Origin: Kappaphycus alvarezii
Taxonomy: Eukaryota > Rhodophyta > Florideophyceae > Gigartinales > Solieriaceae
Direction: 5' to 3'
Length of the DNA stretch: 64,000 nucleotides
Assembly (NCBI GenBank): GCA_002205965.3
Contig: NADL03000590.1
Location: 2,361,001 to 2,425,000 of the forward strand
Both the position numbers and the translations under genes were made by a program. The notes under the pieces were generated by a model. The model searched no databases, was not told where the DNA came from, and saw only the letters and a program-made list of their open reading frames with translations. Below, one piece after another: positions 11,253-24,303 of this stretch (position 1 is its first letter; each line of letters starts with the position of its first letter).

Positions 11253-12274
11253 GGGGCTGGTGGCTCTCTGGAGGCGGGATCTGGTGGGCAGATTGTTGCT
11301 CGGGGGATCCTTATATCGTTATATCGGAGCGATTGACTACGTTACCGGCCTTCACAACGCCGAAATTGTAGTTCAGAGGTGAGGCTCCGCAAGTTCCGAC
11401 CAAATTGTGGTCTCTTCGAAACAGATGTAATCCCTTTATGAAGTTCGGTCTCTGCGATTGCCCTCTGGAAGCGTCGGTGGAAGGCTAAATGGCATAATAG
11501 CAATTGCCATTATTTTTTGTAAGATACCAGATTTGATACGTGTCGAGTGCCCTGCTTGGTCTGGGGCACCTTCGTGTCCAAAGTTTTTGCCACTGAGATC
11601 GAAGTTAAGGTAGAAGTGGATCATAAATCTAGTCTTAATTCAAAACAGCCATATTTTTCGGTACAGCACGACAGTGCAGCACAGTACGATACTTCAAAAA
11701 ATAATCTCGACTCTTAAAAGAACATCCAGACACAGTACATTACTTTTCGAAATGACCATAGTTGCCGAATATTAAGGGAAAAGTTTGGGTATTACTGTAG
11801 TATCCCCCTATACTAATGCAGTAAAGTATTATTATTTTTATTTTGATAAGGGGAAAAATGTGGGGTGGTTAACGCAAAAAGATATGGTGGCCGTTATCTG
11901 GCGTCTTGGTGCGTAGAGTGGGGGCTGACTAATGATAGGCGATAGGGGATACTCAATGATGTAAAGTTTCTTCTACAGTACACTCACAGTGTTCCTATAA
12001 AGGAAGAAAGAAGTTTAATGCATTCAGTAGAGTCTTCACGCAGTTGATTTTCACGAAGATTTTACGAAGACTTCTCCTTTACTCCTTACAGTAGTGGTAC
12101 ACGTTGTGAAAAGCGCTGTACAGAAATGGCAAACGGCTGTCACATGTGGCCATTTTGCGAAGCGATTTCACAAAGATTTCGCGTATGAAAAGCGGCCATG
12201 AAATCCACAGAAATCGCGGGAAGTGCACTTCAAAGTGCTATTATAGCAACTTCCTATATCAAGCCGTTTCGACC
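11253..12274. other. intergenic, AT-rich
   Basis: Upstream region of the E1 gene followed by AT-rich sequence with several CAGTAC-type motifs (11,660-11,850). No gene was recognised. Confidence 0.5.
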
Positions 12275-13137
12275 ATGCCGGACCATTCTCCTCAAACTGA
12301 GATGACTACCATGTTACCATCCACTCCACCGCCGACCTCGCCCGCCGCGATGGTTCCAAACAAAACCCCCTAAACATCTTGTTCTCCTCCAGCCTCACGA
12401 TCCTCTACCACTCCCAAAGCGAAGTCGAACCGCTTCTCTGCTACTGACAACCTTATCATCGCGCGAGAAATAGCGGCCGCGAACGTGCTCCCTACGGCAA
12501 GATAACGCCAGCGTTTGCAGTGGCGTCTCAGAAAGCGAATGAGAATGAGGCGCTAACTGTCGAGACAAGGAGCAAGAGCATTCAAGATCGTTACAAGAAG
12601 CTGCAAGGCAACTTCGACATGAGAGATGCTAGAAAGCGCGTGATATCTGGGGTTGGTGGTGAGTTTTCCGAGATGCATCAGATTCTGGGTGCGATGGCGG
12701 AAGCGCAGGAGGGTATCCAATGGGATAAGAGCACCGAGAAGGAAGAGAAGCGCCGGAAATAAGCCGACAAAGAAAGCATCGGGAAGGAGATGGTTGCGCG
12801 GTCGTTGGTCAGGAAAGGCAAGGATGGTGTAGATGTTACCGACGTTGTGGATGGGAAAGGCGAAGAAGAAGGGACGCTGAGGAAGAAGAAGTGGTTTAGT
12901 GGCAAGCTCAGTTTGGGGATGGCAGGAGAGCGGTCCCTTTCCGAGCAGACTCGGAAGGAGGCGGACATGCTCAGGGTCTAGGTAGAACAGTAACTTCTCC
13001 TTCTAAAGCACGAGCGGTTCAAGATGGAGCAAGAAGAGCGCGAGTGAGAGAGGGATCTCCGCTGTGAGAAACGCGAGGCACGCGATAAGCTGGAACTGAA
13101 CAAGTTCAAGCTAATGATAGAAATGATGGAGAGTTAA
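12275..13137 (+). pseudogene. Myb/SANT-like DNA-binding protein, degenerate
   Basis: The pieces read as a Myb/SANT-like protein of the kind common in fungi, oomycetes and algae, sometimes the partner ORF of PIF/Harbinger transposons. Order: a Pro/Ser-rich start at ATG 12275; RFSATDNLIIAREIAAANV (about 12430); ITPAFAVASQKANE with RSKSIQDRYKKLQGNF (12505-12620); a SGVGGEFSEMHQIL segment (about 12650-12690); and a Lys/Glu-rich C-terminal helix ending KFKLMIEMMES at a TAA (13135). The frame is broken by in-frame stops at 12371 and 12760, further stops near 12979, 12991 and 13048, and one shift near 12500. The order and spacing of the blocks argue for one decayed gene. No transposase lies directly beside it. 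Confidence 0.6.
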
Positions 13138-13689
13138 AGTAAGTGGATCATAGGCTGCTCATCGACATAAATAGATCCACTTTGACGATTCTGAGGAGCC
13201 ACGAGAGCGCAGAATGGCCTGCAGAATCTTAAAAATTCCCGGCTCCCGCGGGATCTCTTCGAGGCTGCGGACAAGTCTGCGGGTACGCGAGGACTCTTTC
13301 CTCGCTCACCGAGCCCCCTTAGTCGCGCCAGCGACCATGGGTTCCCGATTAGTGCCAGTCTCCAAGCGTGGAAGTAGAAATAAGGACGCGCTTCAAAAAA
13401 ACCCTGTCCGACGTGGAACACCCGGTTAACACTTAACTAGCAACACACTGTACTGTAGTCTGTTCCTGCACTGGACCCTTGATATTAATTTTGATAATAG
13501 GGAACGTCCCCCATTACTAAAAAGGTGACATTGCGAGACCGGAAGAGCGGACTTAAAGCCACTTTGAGGAATATGGTTGGTTAGATTCATCCAAACACAA
13601 TCCCACCACTCTCAATTCGAGTAATGTTATCTCGAATGACCCACTGGACCACTGGATCGTACTCATTCAGTAATCTCCACGATCGCAGA
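13138..13689. other. no gene recognised
   Basis: Separates the Myb-like remnant from the truncated copia element. The copia reverse transcriptase stops matching near 13690, so a second insertion or a deletion may end here. I could not identify what. Confidence 0.4.
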
Positions 13690-13915
13690 GTCCATAGAGA
13701 GGGCGATTAAGCTTCAGAACTTCGCTCCCCTTTAGTTTGAAGTAGTGTTGTGGAAATCCTCCTCTTTCGGCTGTAGGTAGACATGTCTCCGAAGAGGTGT
13801 GTCACTTTGAAGATAGGCTTGGCTGATATCATTACTGAAGACAGGAAAACCTCTGATTGCAACGAATGAGATGATAACCCTCGTCGACCTATGCTGTATC
13901 GTTGGCATGCTGTGA
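13690..13915 (-). pseudogene. copia reverse transcriptase, N-terminal fragment
   Basis: Reads SNDISQAYLQSDTPLRRHVY and, after one frame change, LNRPLYGLCDRGDY: the conserved start of RVT_2 domains. Similarity stops immediately after, so the YVDD region and RNase H are missing. Confidence 0.7.
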
Positions 13916-14379
13916 ACAACAAATCCTTGTCTATTTCTTTGTGACCTTAAATGATGAAGCGCGTTCTGGCTTTCTCGTTACCTGTACCAAAGTTTTTCAA
14001 TGTAAGAACAAACCTCCCACCTAGAATGTTTGCAGTAGCTGTTTAAGTGTTTCTTGCTACAATTCTTAACGTTTTTCTGTTCAGTAGTCCGTTGATCTCT
14101 CTCTTCTTTGCCTGCAGAAACTGGTATGAGTTATTTCTCGTATCTGAAGGGCTCAGAGTTTCTGTGATTAGAACATCCGAGACGAAGAATTCGCTAGGAT
14201 CCAGTTATTCATGCGCGTAGCTCTTACCTGATATCTGACGAATATCATCGATTGCAACATCTAACACTTGAAGCAGATTCTCTGATGTTGCTATGGTAGT
14301 CGAGGTGCTTAGTTATTCTGTGTTTCCTGGGGAATCCTGTATTATGTCCTCTCGGTAGGTCTTCACTCGATCGAGGGAA

Positions 14380-15229
14380 ATTTGAAGTGTCGACGACTTT
14401 TGATGTCAAGTATTACAGTCTTGTCCGTCGTCTCTATTATTCTGTACGGACCTTTCCAGGAGTTTTATTCATCACAGAAAACGAGCACTTTGTCATTGAT
14501 CCTAATATATGCGATCGTAGCTGGTGTGGTTTTGCTTGATAATGCCTTCGAAACTGGAGAAGCGGCGACAACACGAGAAATTTCAATGCGCGCTTCATTC
14601 AAAGCTTTCATGCGCAACACTTGTTTTGGTATGGCAACTGGTTTGAGTGGAACTCGAGGCGTAATACCAAAAAGAAGTAGAGTTGGTACTAGCCCGTTAG
14701 GACCGGATGTGTCGTTTAGGGCCCTGACTTCTGTTCTCAAAATCTCACGACTTTCCATGCTGGAGTGTTCGGCTTTCACCTTCCTGAATATTTGCCTGCC
14801 GATATCAGCGTGTATGCTATTCGGATTCCAAATATAGCGAGAGAACCAGGCGGCCACATAAGTTCTCTATACTTTATCCGTACCTTCTTTGGCCAAGTAC
14901 TCAGCTGTATTGAACTTACTATCTTTGTCGAAAATGTGCAGAGCTGTGTCACCTTCAATCTTGAAAAGGTCACAGCTCAACCCGCGGTTGAAAACGATGT
15001 CTTATTCCAATAAACTCACTCTAAAACGACTGGGTCTCTTGCTCAGCCGCTGACAGAAAACCAAGCTTTCTTCAATATACTTGAGATTTTTAGCGTACTT
15101 TGGGAACACTCTTCTGGTTTGGCAAGCCGTAGTATTGAGAATAGTCTCTGTGATTCCGGATGATAAAAATGGCGATGTTCCTTGCGGAATTCCTCGACTG
15201 AAGACAAGATCTCGGCCTATACGTCCCAA
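14380..15229 (-). pseudogene. copia integrase C-terminal region
   Basis: The 14857-14465 frame holds VRALNDTSGPNGLVPTLL followed by FGITPRVPLKP and a helix ending in DKVLVF, the typical distal part of copia integrases. A downstream frame (about 14460-14390) continues as KGPYRIIETTDKTVILDIKS. The N-terminal zinc-binding part and the first catalytic Asp were not found; the 15229-15002 stretch is too decayed to assign. Confidence 0.7.
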
Positions 15230-15311
15230 ACAATGAATGAGTGTCCCCGCCTCCTCACTAATTTGATTTTCTAGTCTCCCTTATCGGGAGTGATTCTGCA
15301 GTTATTTAGGT

Positions 15312-15998
15312 CTATAGAGACCATTTAGTTGTCCAAAAATCAAGTCGAAGCAGGAGGGGAACATCAAAGTCGAAAACTTCTACGTCGAAAGATAGAAATT
15401 TGCCATCCTTGACTGGAATGTGGACATCAAGGAAACCAAGACCCCTGAATTTCTTGTCCCCGAACCTATTGAATCTGTTTCCGTTCACATGCATAGATGA
15501 ATACGGCGAACGCACTAACAGGCAGTAAAAATCTGCCTGACGCCTTCCATTCACAGTTTTCTGTGCTCCCATATCAATATAAGCACCTTCGAAAGACGCA
15601 GATTCCGTGGATTTGTTCGATAACAGCTCATAATTAAATTCATAATCGTCGGTTATTGTGACGATAGAATCCGTCTCCGTATCGTATTCAATATATCCGC
15701 TTGGCCAGGCATCTGCGGTGTCTGAAAAGGTACAATCTTTTCTTTCGTCATTGTCCTCTTCATATGTCAAAACGGGCGCATTGAGGATTGGGCCAGGTAA
15801 TTCTTTTAAATTATCCGAATGTGACGGTACTATATCAAGAAACGGTGAAGGGGAAGTTGTCAAATGGTGAATATCAACTTGCGCCTCTGACAGTGGACTC
15901 TCGAAGACATCTCTGTCGGTGCGATCTTCCTCGACATCAAAGCCGGTTGCAGGCTCATGTTTCGTTTCGAAATCTAGTTGATAGCAGAGCCAAGTCAA
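15312..15998 (-). pseudogene. copia aspartic protease region
   Basis: An open stretch of 228 residues. Near residue 140 it carries IDMGAQKTVNGRRQADFYC, the copia protease active-site segment where D-T/S-G is expected; here the middle residue is Met. It is followed by GLGFLDVHIPVKDGKFLSF and VPLLLRLDFWTTKW, the second half of the fold. The N-terminal third is acidic and of the gag-protease linker type. Probably inactive because of the changed triad. Confidence 0.7.
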
Positions 15999-17316
15999 TA
16001 CGTGACGAGTTCCCGGTCATTGATTTTTTTGGAGTAGTACTCCAGCTTGTTAGATGCGGGCAGAGCAATATGCAGCGGCTTTTTACAGTTTTTAACCAGG
16101 TGATCTTTTGCACCGCAGTTGGAACCGCCGGATATCGAGAAGTGGTAAAGGACAGCTTTGGTATTTGCAGATTCCACGCTGCCTGATCGAATGGTAGAGT
16201 GTTTGCGGCCATACCGTCGCTGTCCTGCATACAAAATACTGCAGAAATCATCATCAATGCTGAAATTGGATCTTCTAGACTTTGCCATTATATCTTCTCT
16301 CAAGCAGGCCATCTCTGCTTTCTTGCACAACTACAACTGTGCTTCCAGCTCGCAGTAAAGTTGCTGAAAATTGGATTGAAACTGGCAACTCGGCCGAGTG
16401 GCTCTGTCGCCCAGCTATATCCAGCAACAGAAGAGCTAAAATACTCGACTTTTATTTGGGTCACCGCGATGTGCGATAGGTACTTGCCGTGCGAACTTGG
16501 TCATCGTATTGTACACCTTCTCAAGAGCAGCAGCGGTATCCATTCCCTCGAGCACGTACTTCGTCATACGCATGGACTTCGAAAGATTTTCACCTTGTTA
16601 TGACGGACAATAGAGTTGTAATCCCTCTCAATATTGTCGACGACTTGCTCAAATTTTTGTTCATAGCCCTCTAATGCATCTAGATAAAATCGCTTAGCGT
16701 CATTGGGAGTATATTATGCAGAAATTGAAGCTTTTGGGAAGGGGAAAGGTTGTAGTCACGGACAATTTGGCGATACTCGTCAGCAAATTCCTGCCAACAT
16801 TCTCCTGTGTCCCCGGAAATTTTCTTGTCATTCTCCTGAAGCCTCATAGACACATTATGTGCCAATTTGTCGGAACTAGAAACAGCTAGAGAGCGGTAGT
16901 GTTGGGCTTCACCCGATTGAGTGACACTTCCACCTCTGTTTCCATCTGTTGTTGTTCGAAGGCGAGCAGTGATGATTTTTTTTTAAATTTTCAACGTCTG
17001 GGTTACTTTTCTTCTCATCCAACTACAAATTTGTGGTTAACGTCATCATTATTCGGCGGGATGAGTGGGGAGAGAGATTTGCACTCCTATTGTCAAGTAA
17101 ATTCCTCAACTCTGTGTACAATGTCGGAATAGAACGGAGATCATCACCGAAGAAGACAGCTGTAGGGTAAAGTTCAGCCAAAGATAGTACCAGGACTGCG
17201 CCGTTCATTGCTTCATATTCCTTTAGGATACGGATGGTCGTGATAAAGCCGCGTTGAACCTCATTAATATTACTCAGAAGTGATGTGGATAGCACTCCCA
17301 TGAAGCTCCAAAGCAA
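15995..17316 (-). pseudogene. copia gag region
   Basis: Minus-strand pieces in order: 17316-17023 (about 97 residues with LSLAELYPTAVFFGDDLRS), 16960-16680 (GECWQEFADEYRQIVRDYNL then KLQFLHNILP), about 16710-16435 in the next frame (NDAKRFYLDALEGYE, KVYNTMTKFARQVP, HRGDPNKS), and 16330-15995. The last contains a CCHC zinc-knuckle relic, GAKDHLVKNCKKP, with the first cysteine pair damaged. The 17316-17023 segment is assigned to gag from its position only. There are at least two frame changes. Confidence 0.65.
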
Positions 17317-20300
17317 TACATTAATTATTCTCTGTTGCTTTAATAAAATTTAATAAAAGATGATTGATACAATTTCGAATATTATATCTTCGAATTTGCT
17401 GAATATTTCCGAGTTAAAAGAATCTAGGCTGGTAGCTTTATTAAATTTCCCGTTTATTAAAAAGAAGTAGATATGTTTAATCAATTGTTTTACTCTGAGA
17501 GTAGCAGAAGCAGATACCTACAAGCATATACCCACAGACAAAATCAGGTTTTAAAAGGAAAAGCATGGAATCTTAACACTAGTATGAAAAATTATTAGTT
17601 TTTCGTTTTCGAATGTCTGCAATATTTCTAATCGACTCAAACCAAATAAGCTAATTTACGATTTTTCGGGGTCCTATGTCTATATTGAAGGTTGTAAATA
17701 AATTCCAAAAAAAAATGAACCTGATAGCTCAAAAGCACCCTCAGCTGCAGATCTTGTACCGACGTGAATGCATCGATACAGAAGTGGGAGCGCTTGATAA
17801 ATTTACTTCAGGTAATTTTATCCTATATGCAGCCCCTGCAAAAGTTACTACTCATTAAACTGTCCCAACAGCGGTTGTGGATATTATGTGCAATTGCTAC
17901 AAAATATATGCAAGCTTCGAGTGAAATCAGTACCTGGACCGCACAATTAGTCAAATTTCTTGCACCTAAGTACTCAAATGCACCCTACTCATAGGTTGCT
18001 GCGGAAAACCCAGGGAACATTGTTTTAATTAAAGGCCATATGAGACCAGAAACAGGCACAAGAAAAGACATGATATATGATATAGTCTCTATAGCCATTT
18101 TCTACGCTCCCTATACTTCATTTTTTGTTCAAGAAAACGCGAATCTTCAATGCAATGCTATCCAGTGATTCAAATCAACGTATCACCTACACATTACTTC
18201 GAACAAAACGCTACTCATAATATATAGAACCATAAAAGGCCTGGTTTTGTTGGCAGACAAAAACATTTCTTCCTTGGTGCTTTAGGATGACTTTTATATC
18301 CAATAGAATTTTGTTAAATTCGATACCCTTGACATGTGTGGTTGATTCTTAGTCAAAATAGTTCATTCGACCTGTTAATTAGCCAGTAAAAGTACAAAAG
18401 AGCCTCAAGTGAATTCTACAGGTATTTTATCAATTTTTTTGCAAAAAAAAACAATTTCTACTAAGTAAGATGTATCTAGAGACAATTTAAATAGCATCAG
18501 AGGACCAGATATCAAAAACCGCCATTTCTTCCTTGAAAAAATCATGACTGCGAACCTGTTCACGATCAGCGGAAATTTGCTAGTGGTAGTTCACGCGGAC
18601 TCCGTCAAATCTATGTAGCAGTGTACCTTATTCATCTTCTTGCAGCCAGATTTAAATTTGTTACTGCATTCGAAGTGGTCTTTAATCTGCCACCGAAAAT
18701 CATTGATCATTCAGTCAATCTTGTTCCAGCAACGGAACTCGGCAATTTTGGCTTCATTGTTGGATATAAGGCAGATCAGTATTGTAATGATGCATGTTTT
18801 TGTTTTTAAATTTGTAGCAAAAAACTTTGTTGTCCAAGATTTTCTGCAAAGTTTCATTTAAGATTTGACTGCATTTTCGGATATATATACAAGAAAAAAG
18901 TCCAGATAGTGGATAAATGAAAGGAAAAAAATCCTCACATTTTTCATTCCGGGAGGAGAACTTTACTTAAATTTAACTCATTATATCTTTGAAATTGTCA
19001 TCCCGTCACTCTATAAACTTAAAACCACGCAAAGTTGTTGGAATTGTCTTTAGAAATTGGGCCATTTATTATACCTCAGATCATAAGTTCTTTTTCTCTT
19101 CAAATAATCTCAAACATGTTCGAATAGTTGATAGTGTTGTATGGGCCTGTTTAAAGAGCGCAAAGGTCCTCTCCCTTTTCTATGTCTTTAATTTTTAAAA
19201 TATTTGACTGAATAAGCTCTTACAGTTTTCTAATGAGCGAAAACTTACTAACATTACCTTTTAGAGGATACGAAGCGAATTGTGAACATTTTCTTATTTT
19301 TTTTGGCTGTATTTGGGCTCTAGAGAATGAGTCTAGTGTCACTAAAATTTGAATAAATTAGTTATTTGAGCAAAGATTGATATAAGCATATGTTATCAGC
19401 CATATGAGATGATACATACGGATTCCTTACGTTTCACTGGTCTTCGCTTCTAATATTTCGTCAATTTCAGTTTCCTATTCAAACTATTATCCGTATACAG
19501 CCAGATTCATGAGTGATACTTTATGAAATAGTTAGCACGTTTCCTTTTTTGGTTGCAAATATTGTGTATATTTATCCATCACTGCAGCTATTGCTCGTGT
19601 TGTTGAATTTATTGATTTCGAATACTCTATCAGGATGCTTATCCACACTCCAGAGAGTGATAAGTTTGTTATGATAACGTCAATGGTAGGAGTACTCCAG
19701 AGAGTCCTGCCAGATTGTAGCGTAACCCTGTGCTGTTGAAAAAGTAAAACCTTACCCCTTTTGCTCAATTGAAGGACAACAAAACATAAAGCCTAAGTAT
19801 TTTATGCGGAGAGAGCTAGTATGATGGTGGGGAGTCAGTTCCATTATGTCTGTCGGTCTACAATTCCAATTGAGTACGTTCGGGAAAGCCATGAACTCTC
19901 ACGAAAAGAAAGTTATGTATACGGTAGAAAATAGTTTAAATCATGTGGTGAGGAAAATTATAGCAGGAAGAACATTAAATTGGACTTCCTGTTTTCATCA
20001 CACAAGTTTCATCAAGATTCATCAATATTATCACAACAATAACATTATATTTGACCTACAGTTTTCATCACAGATCAAATATTGCTTACAGTTGAATACC
20101 ACCCAAATGGTGAAAACACGAAATCATTTATTTGACACTACTAAGTTTTCTGCGCAGATTATGAAAACAATTTGATCAACTTAAAGAGGTAACCTTCCTT
20201 CCATTCTACTCAATTTACGAATCCGCGTTAGATATTCTCATTTTTTCATAAAGTATGCATAAAATAAGTCATTACTCACCAAAGTCCCTTGTAGTTAAAA

Positions 20301-21387
20301 ACTTTTTGCAATCCATCTTGATTTCTCAGCAGCTCAAAGCTATTTCTCCTTTTTCTTCCAAGTATTATTAGATTTACTCTACTGATCTGTGGGGAGCCAA
20401 AAATATCCCCATATTTTTTCATAATATCAGCCTTGAAATTTTCAAATTTGTATTGTTTTATGTACCGATTATTTTTTAAACCTGATTTATTCTTCCTTAA
20501 GTTTATCTTTCCGTACAGATTTGTTTCAGTCAGCCTTGAGGCTTTAAAAATGTAATACGTAGAAATATAGAAATTTTTTTCACGTATCGTCTCAACAGAC
20601 CACTAAAGTTAATCAAGATATTTTCATTGACTTTCGTTGATTTATTAAAAGAAATAAAATATAAAAGCTTTAGTCCCCTCAAAAGTTTGTTTCAAAGAGC
20701 CACTCTTGAAAAATCCACTATTTCTACAATAAACCTTATAATTGAGGGAATCTGTTCTCCAGTACAGGTAATCTTGCAGGATTTCACCACTGTTATGTTA
20801 TTTTATACATTTCCGGTGGATTGATTAAAATTCTCAAAGCAAATTTTATTTATGGCCATGTAACAATGAAAGATTTAGCACGTTTTATATTTTTAACACC
20901 TAATATCTCTTTAAATGGGCACGTCTTGATGATACAGAATTAAATTTCCGCTCAATAAACCAAAAATTTTAACTTCAATATATTCGTTTCGAACTATTTT
21001 CAGAGCACGGAATCTCCATTGTTCCTCTTTTCCTCAAAACTTGATCGCAGATTCAGATTTCTCTGCAATTTTAGCTAGTCACCAGCCTGAGAGGTGGAAT
21101 AGTATAATTTATTAGTTCCAAATTCAGTATCTGCCTTAAACGGAGGATAAACTTATCCGGCTTCAAATACCCCATTCCTCACTCGCAGAATACCCAGAAT
21201 CCAACTGAAGTAAAAATAGCGCTGGCGCCCTCCGCCAAGATCCCTGTTCACCATACGAGTTCAACATTTTTTGTGTGCCACCGCTACTACGCTGCTAGAT
21301 CATTCTTTATTTTATCTTATCCAGAAGTCGCGAAAGAAAGCGCTCGGAGGGGAAGGTTTGCGCAAAGCTCTCAATCACTATTATTTA
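17317..21387. other. AT-rich region without recognised genes
   Basis: About 4 kb clearly richer in A+T than the gene region at 4.6-11.3 kb, with long A and T tracts and only short open frames. No terminal repeats, ORF order or motif was recognised. It may be old, mutated transposon sequence. Confidence 0.6.
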
Positions 21388-21760
21388 CTACAGCTCATTG
21401 ATAAACACTCCTAGCACAGAAAAGATCCGATAAAACTCTGAAAGCGCCTCCCGTAACTCATCTAAATTCATAGCGGCCCTTACTGCCTCCAAATCCAGAC
21501 ACAGCTCATCCAGAATACGACAAGAAGCGTCTTTTTTGTACTTTCTATATCCGTTTGGTCTGGAGCTCGTCTTTTTGCTTCAGAAAAGCAAACCTTTACC
21601 CTCCAACTTCAACCTCCTACCTTCCATCTCCCTTAAGTCGATTTTCTGGCTGACTAGATCTTCCTGTTCTTCATCTGAATCCATAATGGAAGCACGGACT
21701 TTACATTTTCGATTTTCCTCGTGGCTTCTGTGCTCCGTGTTCGCCTCCTCTGACGGTCTG
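21388..21760 (-). pseudogene. unrecognised coding remnant, Glu/Lys-rich
   Basis: A minus-strand frame stays protein-like from about 21760 to the TAG at 21388, with a single in-frame TGA in the middle. The first part is Glu/Arg-rich with MDSDEEQEDLVSQK (ATG at 21684). After the stop the same frame gives CRILDELCLDLEAVRAAMNL and SEFYRIFSVLGVFINEL, which would form amphipathic helices. I do not recognise the family; transposon accessory proteins often look like this. The opposite-strand frame at 21536-21778 is its shadow. Confidence 0.4.
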
Positions 21761-24303
21761 CTTTTTCCCTATTTCTAGTTGCTGAATCTCTTCTCCTGAT
21801 TCCCGTGAACGCTTTTCTAGTTCCGTTCTTTGATCTTATTGCACACTTTTCTTCTTTTCAGATTCATCTGTAGATAGGACTACATCATCTAGCAGGATAT
21901 CCTATTCCCCTCGAAATTCAGTAGTACCAGATGTAGCGGCATTCATTTTCACTTTCAAATGGTGATCCCCAAGTATTTTCTTTATTCCGCCGCGCCACTT
22001 CTTCTATGTAGGGGCATTGACGTTGTCGAGAATACTTGACGGTTTGAATGATAAGAAAATTGAAAGTGATTCTTCTAAGCGGGCCTATAACTTACCATGC
22101 GGGGCGATTCAAGCGTCTATTTTTATGCAATACTTCAATAGAAGGATTGAGAATGCGGAGTACAATACAGTACGTTTATTTTTATATGCGGAGGATGGTT
22201 CTGGTGTTGTACGGTCGATGGACTTATTTGGGAGCGGTAGCGAGGGGTGCCGATTTTTGATGGTTTAGATAGGCGTAGAAATGTTTTTGGGGGAGAGAGG
22301 CAAAGGACCGAGCTAGAAGTGGGAAAAGAAGGTGGAAGGTAACTGTAGGTGACTTTTCCATCTTGAAATGGTGGGCAGCTTGGCGCCAAAATCGCACCGC
22401 TCGCAGCGCAGACGTACGGAATGGGTAGTCCAAAGAGTCAAATTTTCAATTTCACTTGCAGGGCATTTTGGTGAAATATGGCATGTCTCGTAAAGAAAAA
22501 ACCCTATTCATTACTACACATGCTGTACGTTTCTATAAAAATTTCTCATTGTTAGCGGCTTGAGGGTGGTCTATCTATTTTTTCCTAGTTTCAGTATAGT
22601 ATAATTGTCTCTCTAAATGTACCGTCACCGGAAGAACTGAGTTTTGTAATCTTTTCGTAATCCAAATTTGTACAAGTTTGCCCTCTTCAAACAAAATTTA
22701 CTGCTGTATAGTAAGTTAATTTCTGTCCACTGTGAACCACCATTGATGATGGCACTATACGCTCACCCGAGTGAGCCCGAGGGCGTGCGGTCTGGACTAC
22801 TGGGCCCCCAACTTGTATCTGATATGTTTTCAGGTGACCGCCACTTATTGGGCCAAGTGTCGACCTAACTAATATCTAACTTTGATATCTATTAATTGGC
22901 TACATTGACTTCATTTACCAGGCCGTAGCATATTTTTATTTTACTAGACTATTATTTATGCCTGCTTAGCGATTGGGGCCCCCCAGTTAGACAGCCATCC
23001 TGGTGTTGGCTCTCCACTTGACTCCCAACTTTCGCCTCCGCAACTGAAATTTTGGCTATAGTGACGTTTATCTGCCCGTTTTGTTCCCATTCTCTTTTCT
23101 ATATCCCATAATAAATTAATTCTTTTATATTTCGCTGTGATATTTACTTACGCTTTGCATCCAAAAACCCAGCGTCCTCATACCAATGGGAACTTCGAAG
23201 TTATCGTTAGTGACAAAAATACTGATCTCCAAAAGAGATATTCAGCCCTGGCGATCCACTTCCATATCGTTTGTAGCCTAGGTTTGCAACACCGATGTCC
23301 TCGGTTCTTTTGACCCTATTAATCGCTGTTTTCTATCATTCCGCACATCGCAGTCATGCCTTACAACCTGGAGGAAAATTATGCCATCTAGGCGTGCGAG
23401 AAATCACCCCCGCTCTATGCACCTAACTTCTCCTCGCCATCAGCGACCAGTCTCTACAACATCGCGAGCTGCTTTAAAATGAAGAGGGAGGCGAACTACT
23501 TCTGATTCTTGTTCTATCGTTGTTTTTTGCTTTTTCAGGTGGGATTCCTAACGAAACGGGAACAACGTCGCATTGCTCATTGCACAACACTCAACAATAC
23601 TTTAGCTTATGTACTCTAAGCTTTATCAATTTAGTTATGTTGTCTTTTTGCATTCTCTTGGCTGTGTAAAGGCTAATGCTAAAAGATTACTCGGAGGACC
23701 ATATGCGTAAAGTCACCTAGTTCGTAGATGGAAGGTATGTAAGATCTTTGAAATGGCGCCCACTATTTGGGAAAGTTACTCTATCCTTATAGCTGAGACT
23801 ATAATTGGTAATTGTTAATTATATGTAAACATTTCAGACTGGTCTTTGCCCATTACAATCGCCTGCCTTTTTTCAAGTTTGCCGCTGACCCCGTCATTAT
23901 TCTTTATTTTCATTTTAATTTTAATGGCCAATACGAGGTTGTCAGGTGCATGCCGTAAGGAAGCAGCTGGTCAATTTTTGCTAAACCCCATAGGCACGGG
24001 TAACACATTTTTTGACTGTCGACAGCTGGCGTCAGCATTATAAAGATTTTTCTGCACCAATCTAATTTGCGCAATCCTGCAAAACGAGAGCTTGGTCAGA
24101 GTTTGGCTGTAGGTGCAAAAAGTATTTTAATATACTTACTTGTCTTTCCCTTTGATCCGCAACAGTGGAAGTAAAATCAATGAGGACATCTTAACTCGCA
24201 CCTTACAAAAATTTTAACGCGACAAAAATCCTAAGTTCTAGAGAGGGCTCTACTGGAGACTGCGTTTTCCAATCTCCAGTGGTCCTCCGGTATCGACAGC
24301 CCC
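21761..24303. other. no gene recognised
   Basis: Mixed-composition sequence with short open frames on both strands (for example 22017-22268) but no motif or repeat that I can name. Confidence 0.5.

Larger units (their letters stand above)
13690..17316 (-). mobile_element. Ty1/copia retrotransposon, truncated and degenerate
   Basis: On the minus strand the order gag, protease, integrase, reverse transcriptase is that of copia elements. Only the start of the RVT_2-type reverse transcriptase survives before similarity is lost near 13690. All domains are split by shifts and stops. No LTR could be paired by eye; the upstream flank is AT-rich and has no obvious repeat. Confidence 0.8.

Noticed and set aside
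15658..16186. Plus-strand frames over the copia region
   Set aside because: Shadows of gag and protease on the minus strand.
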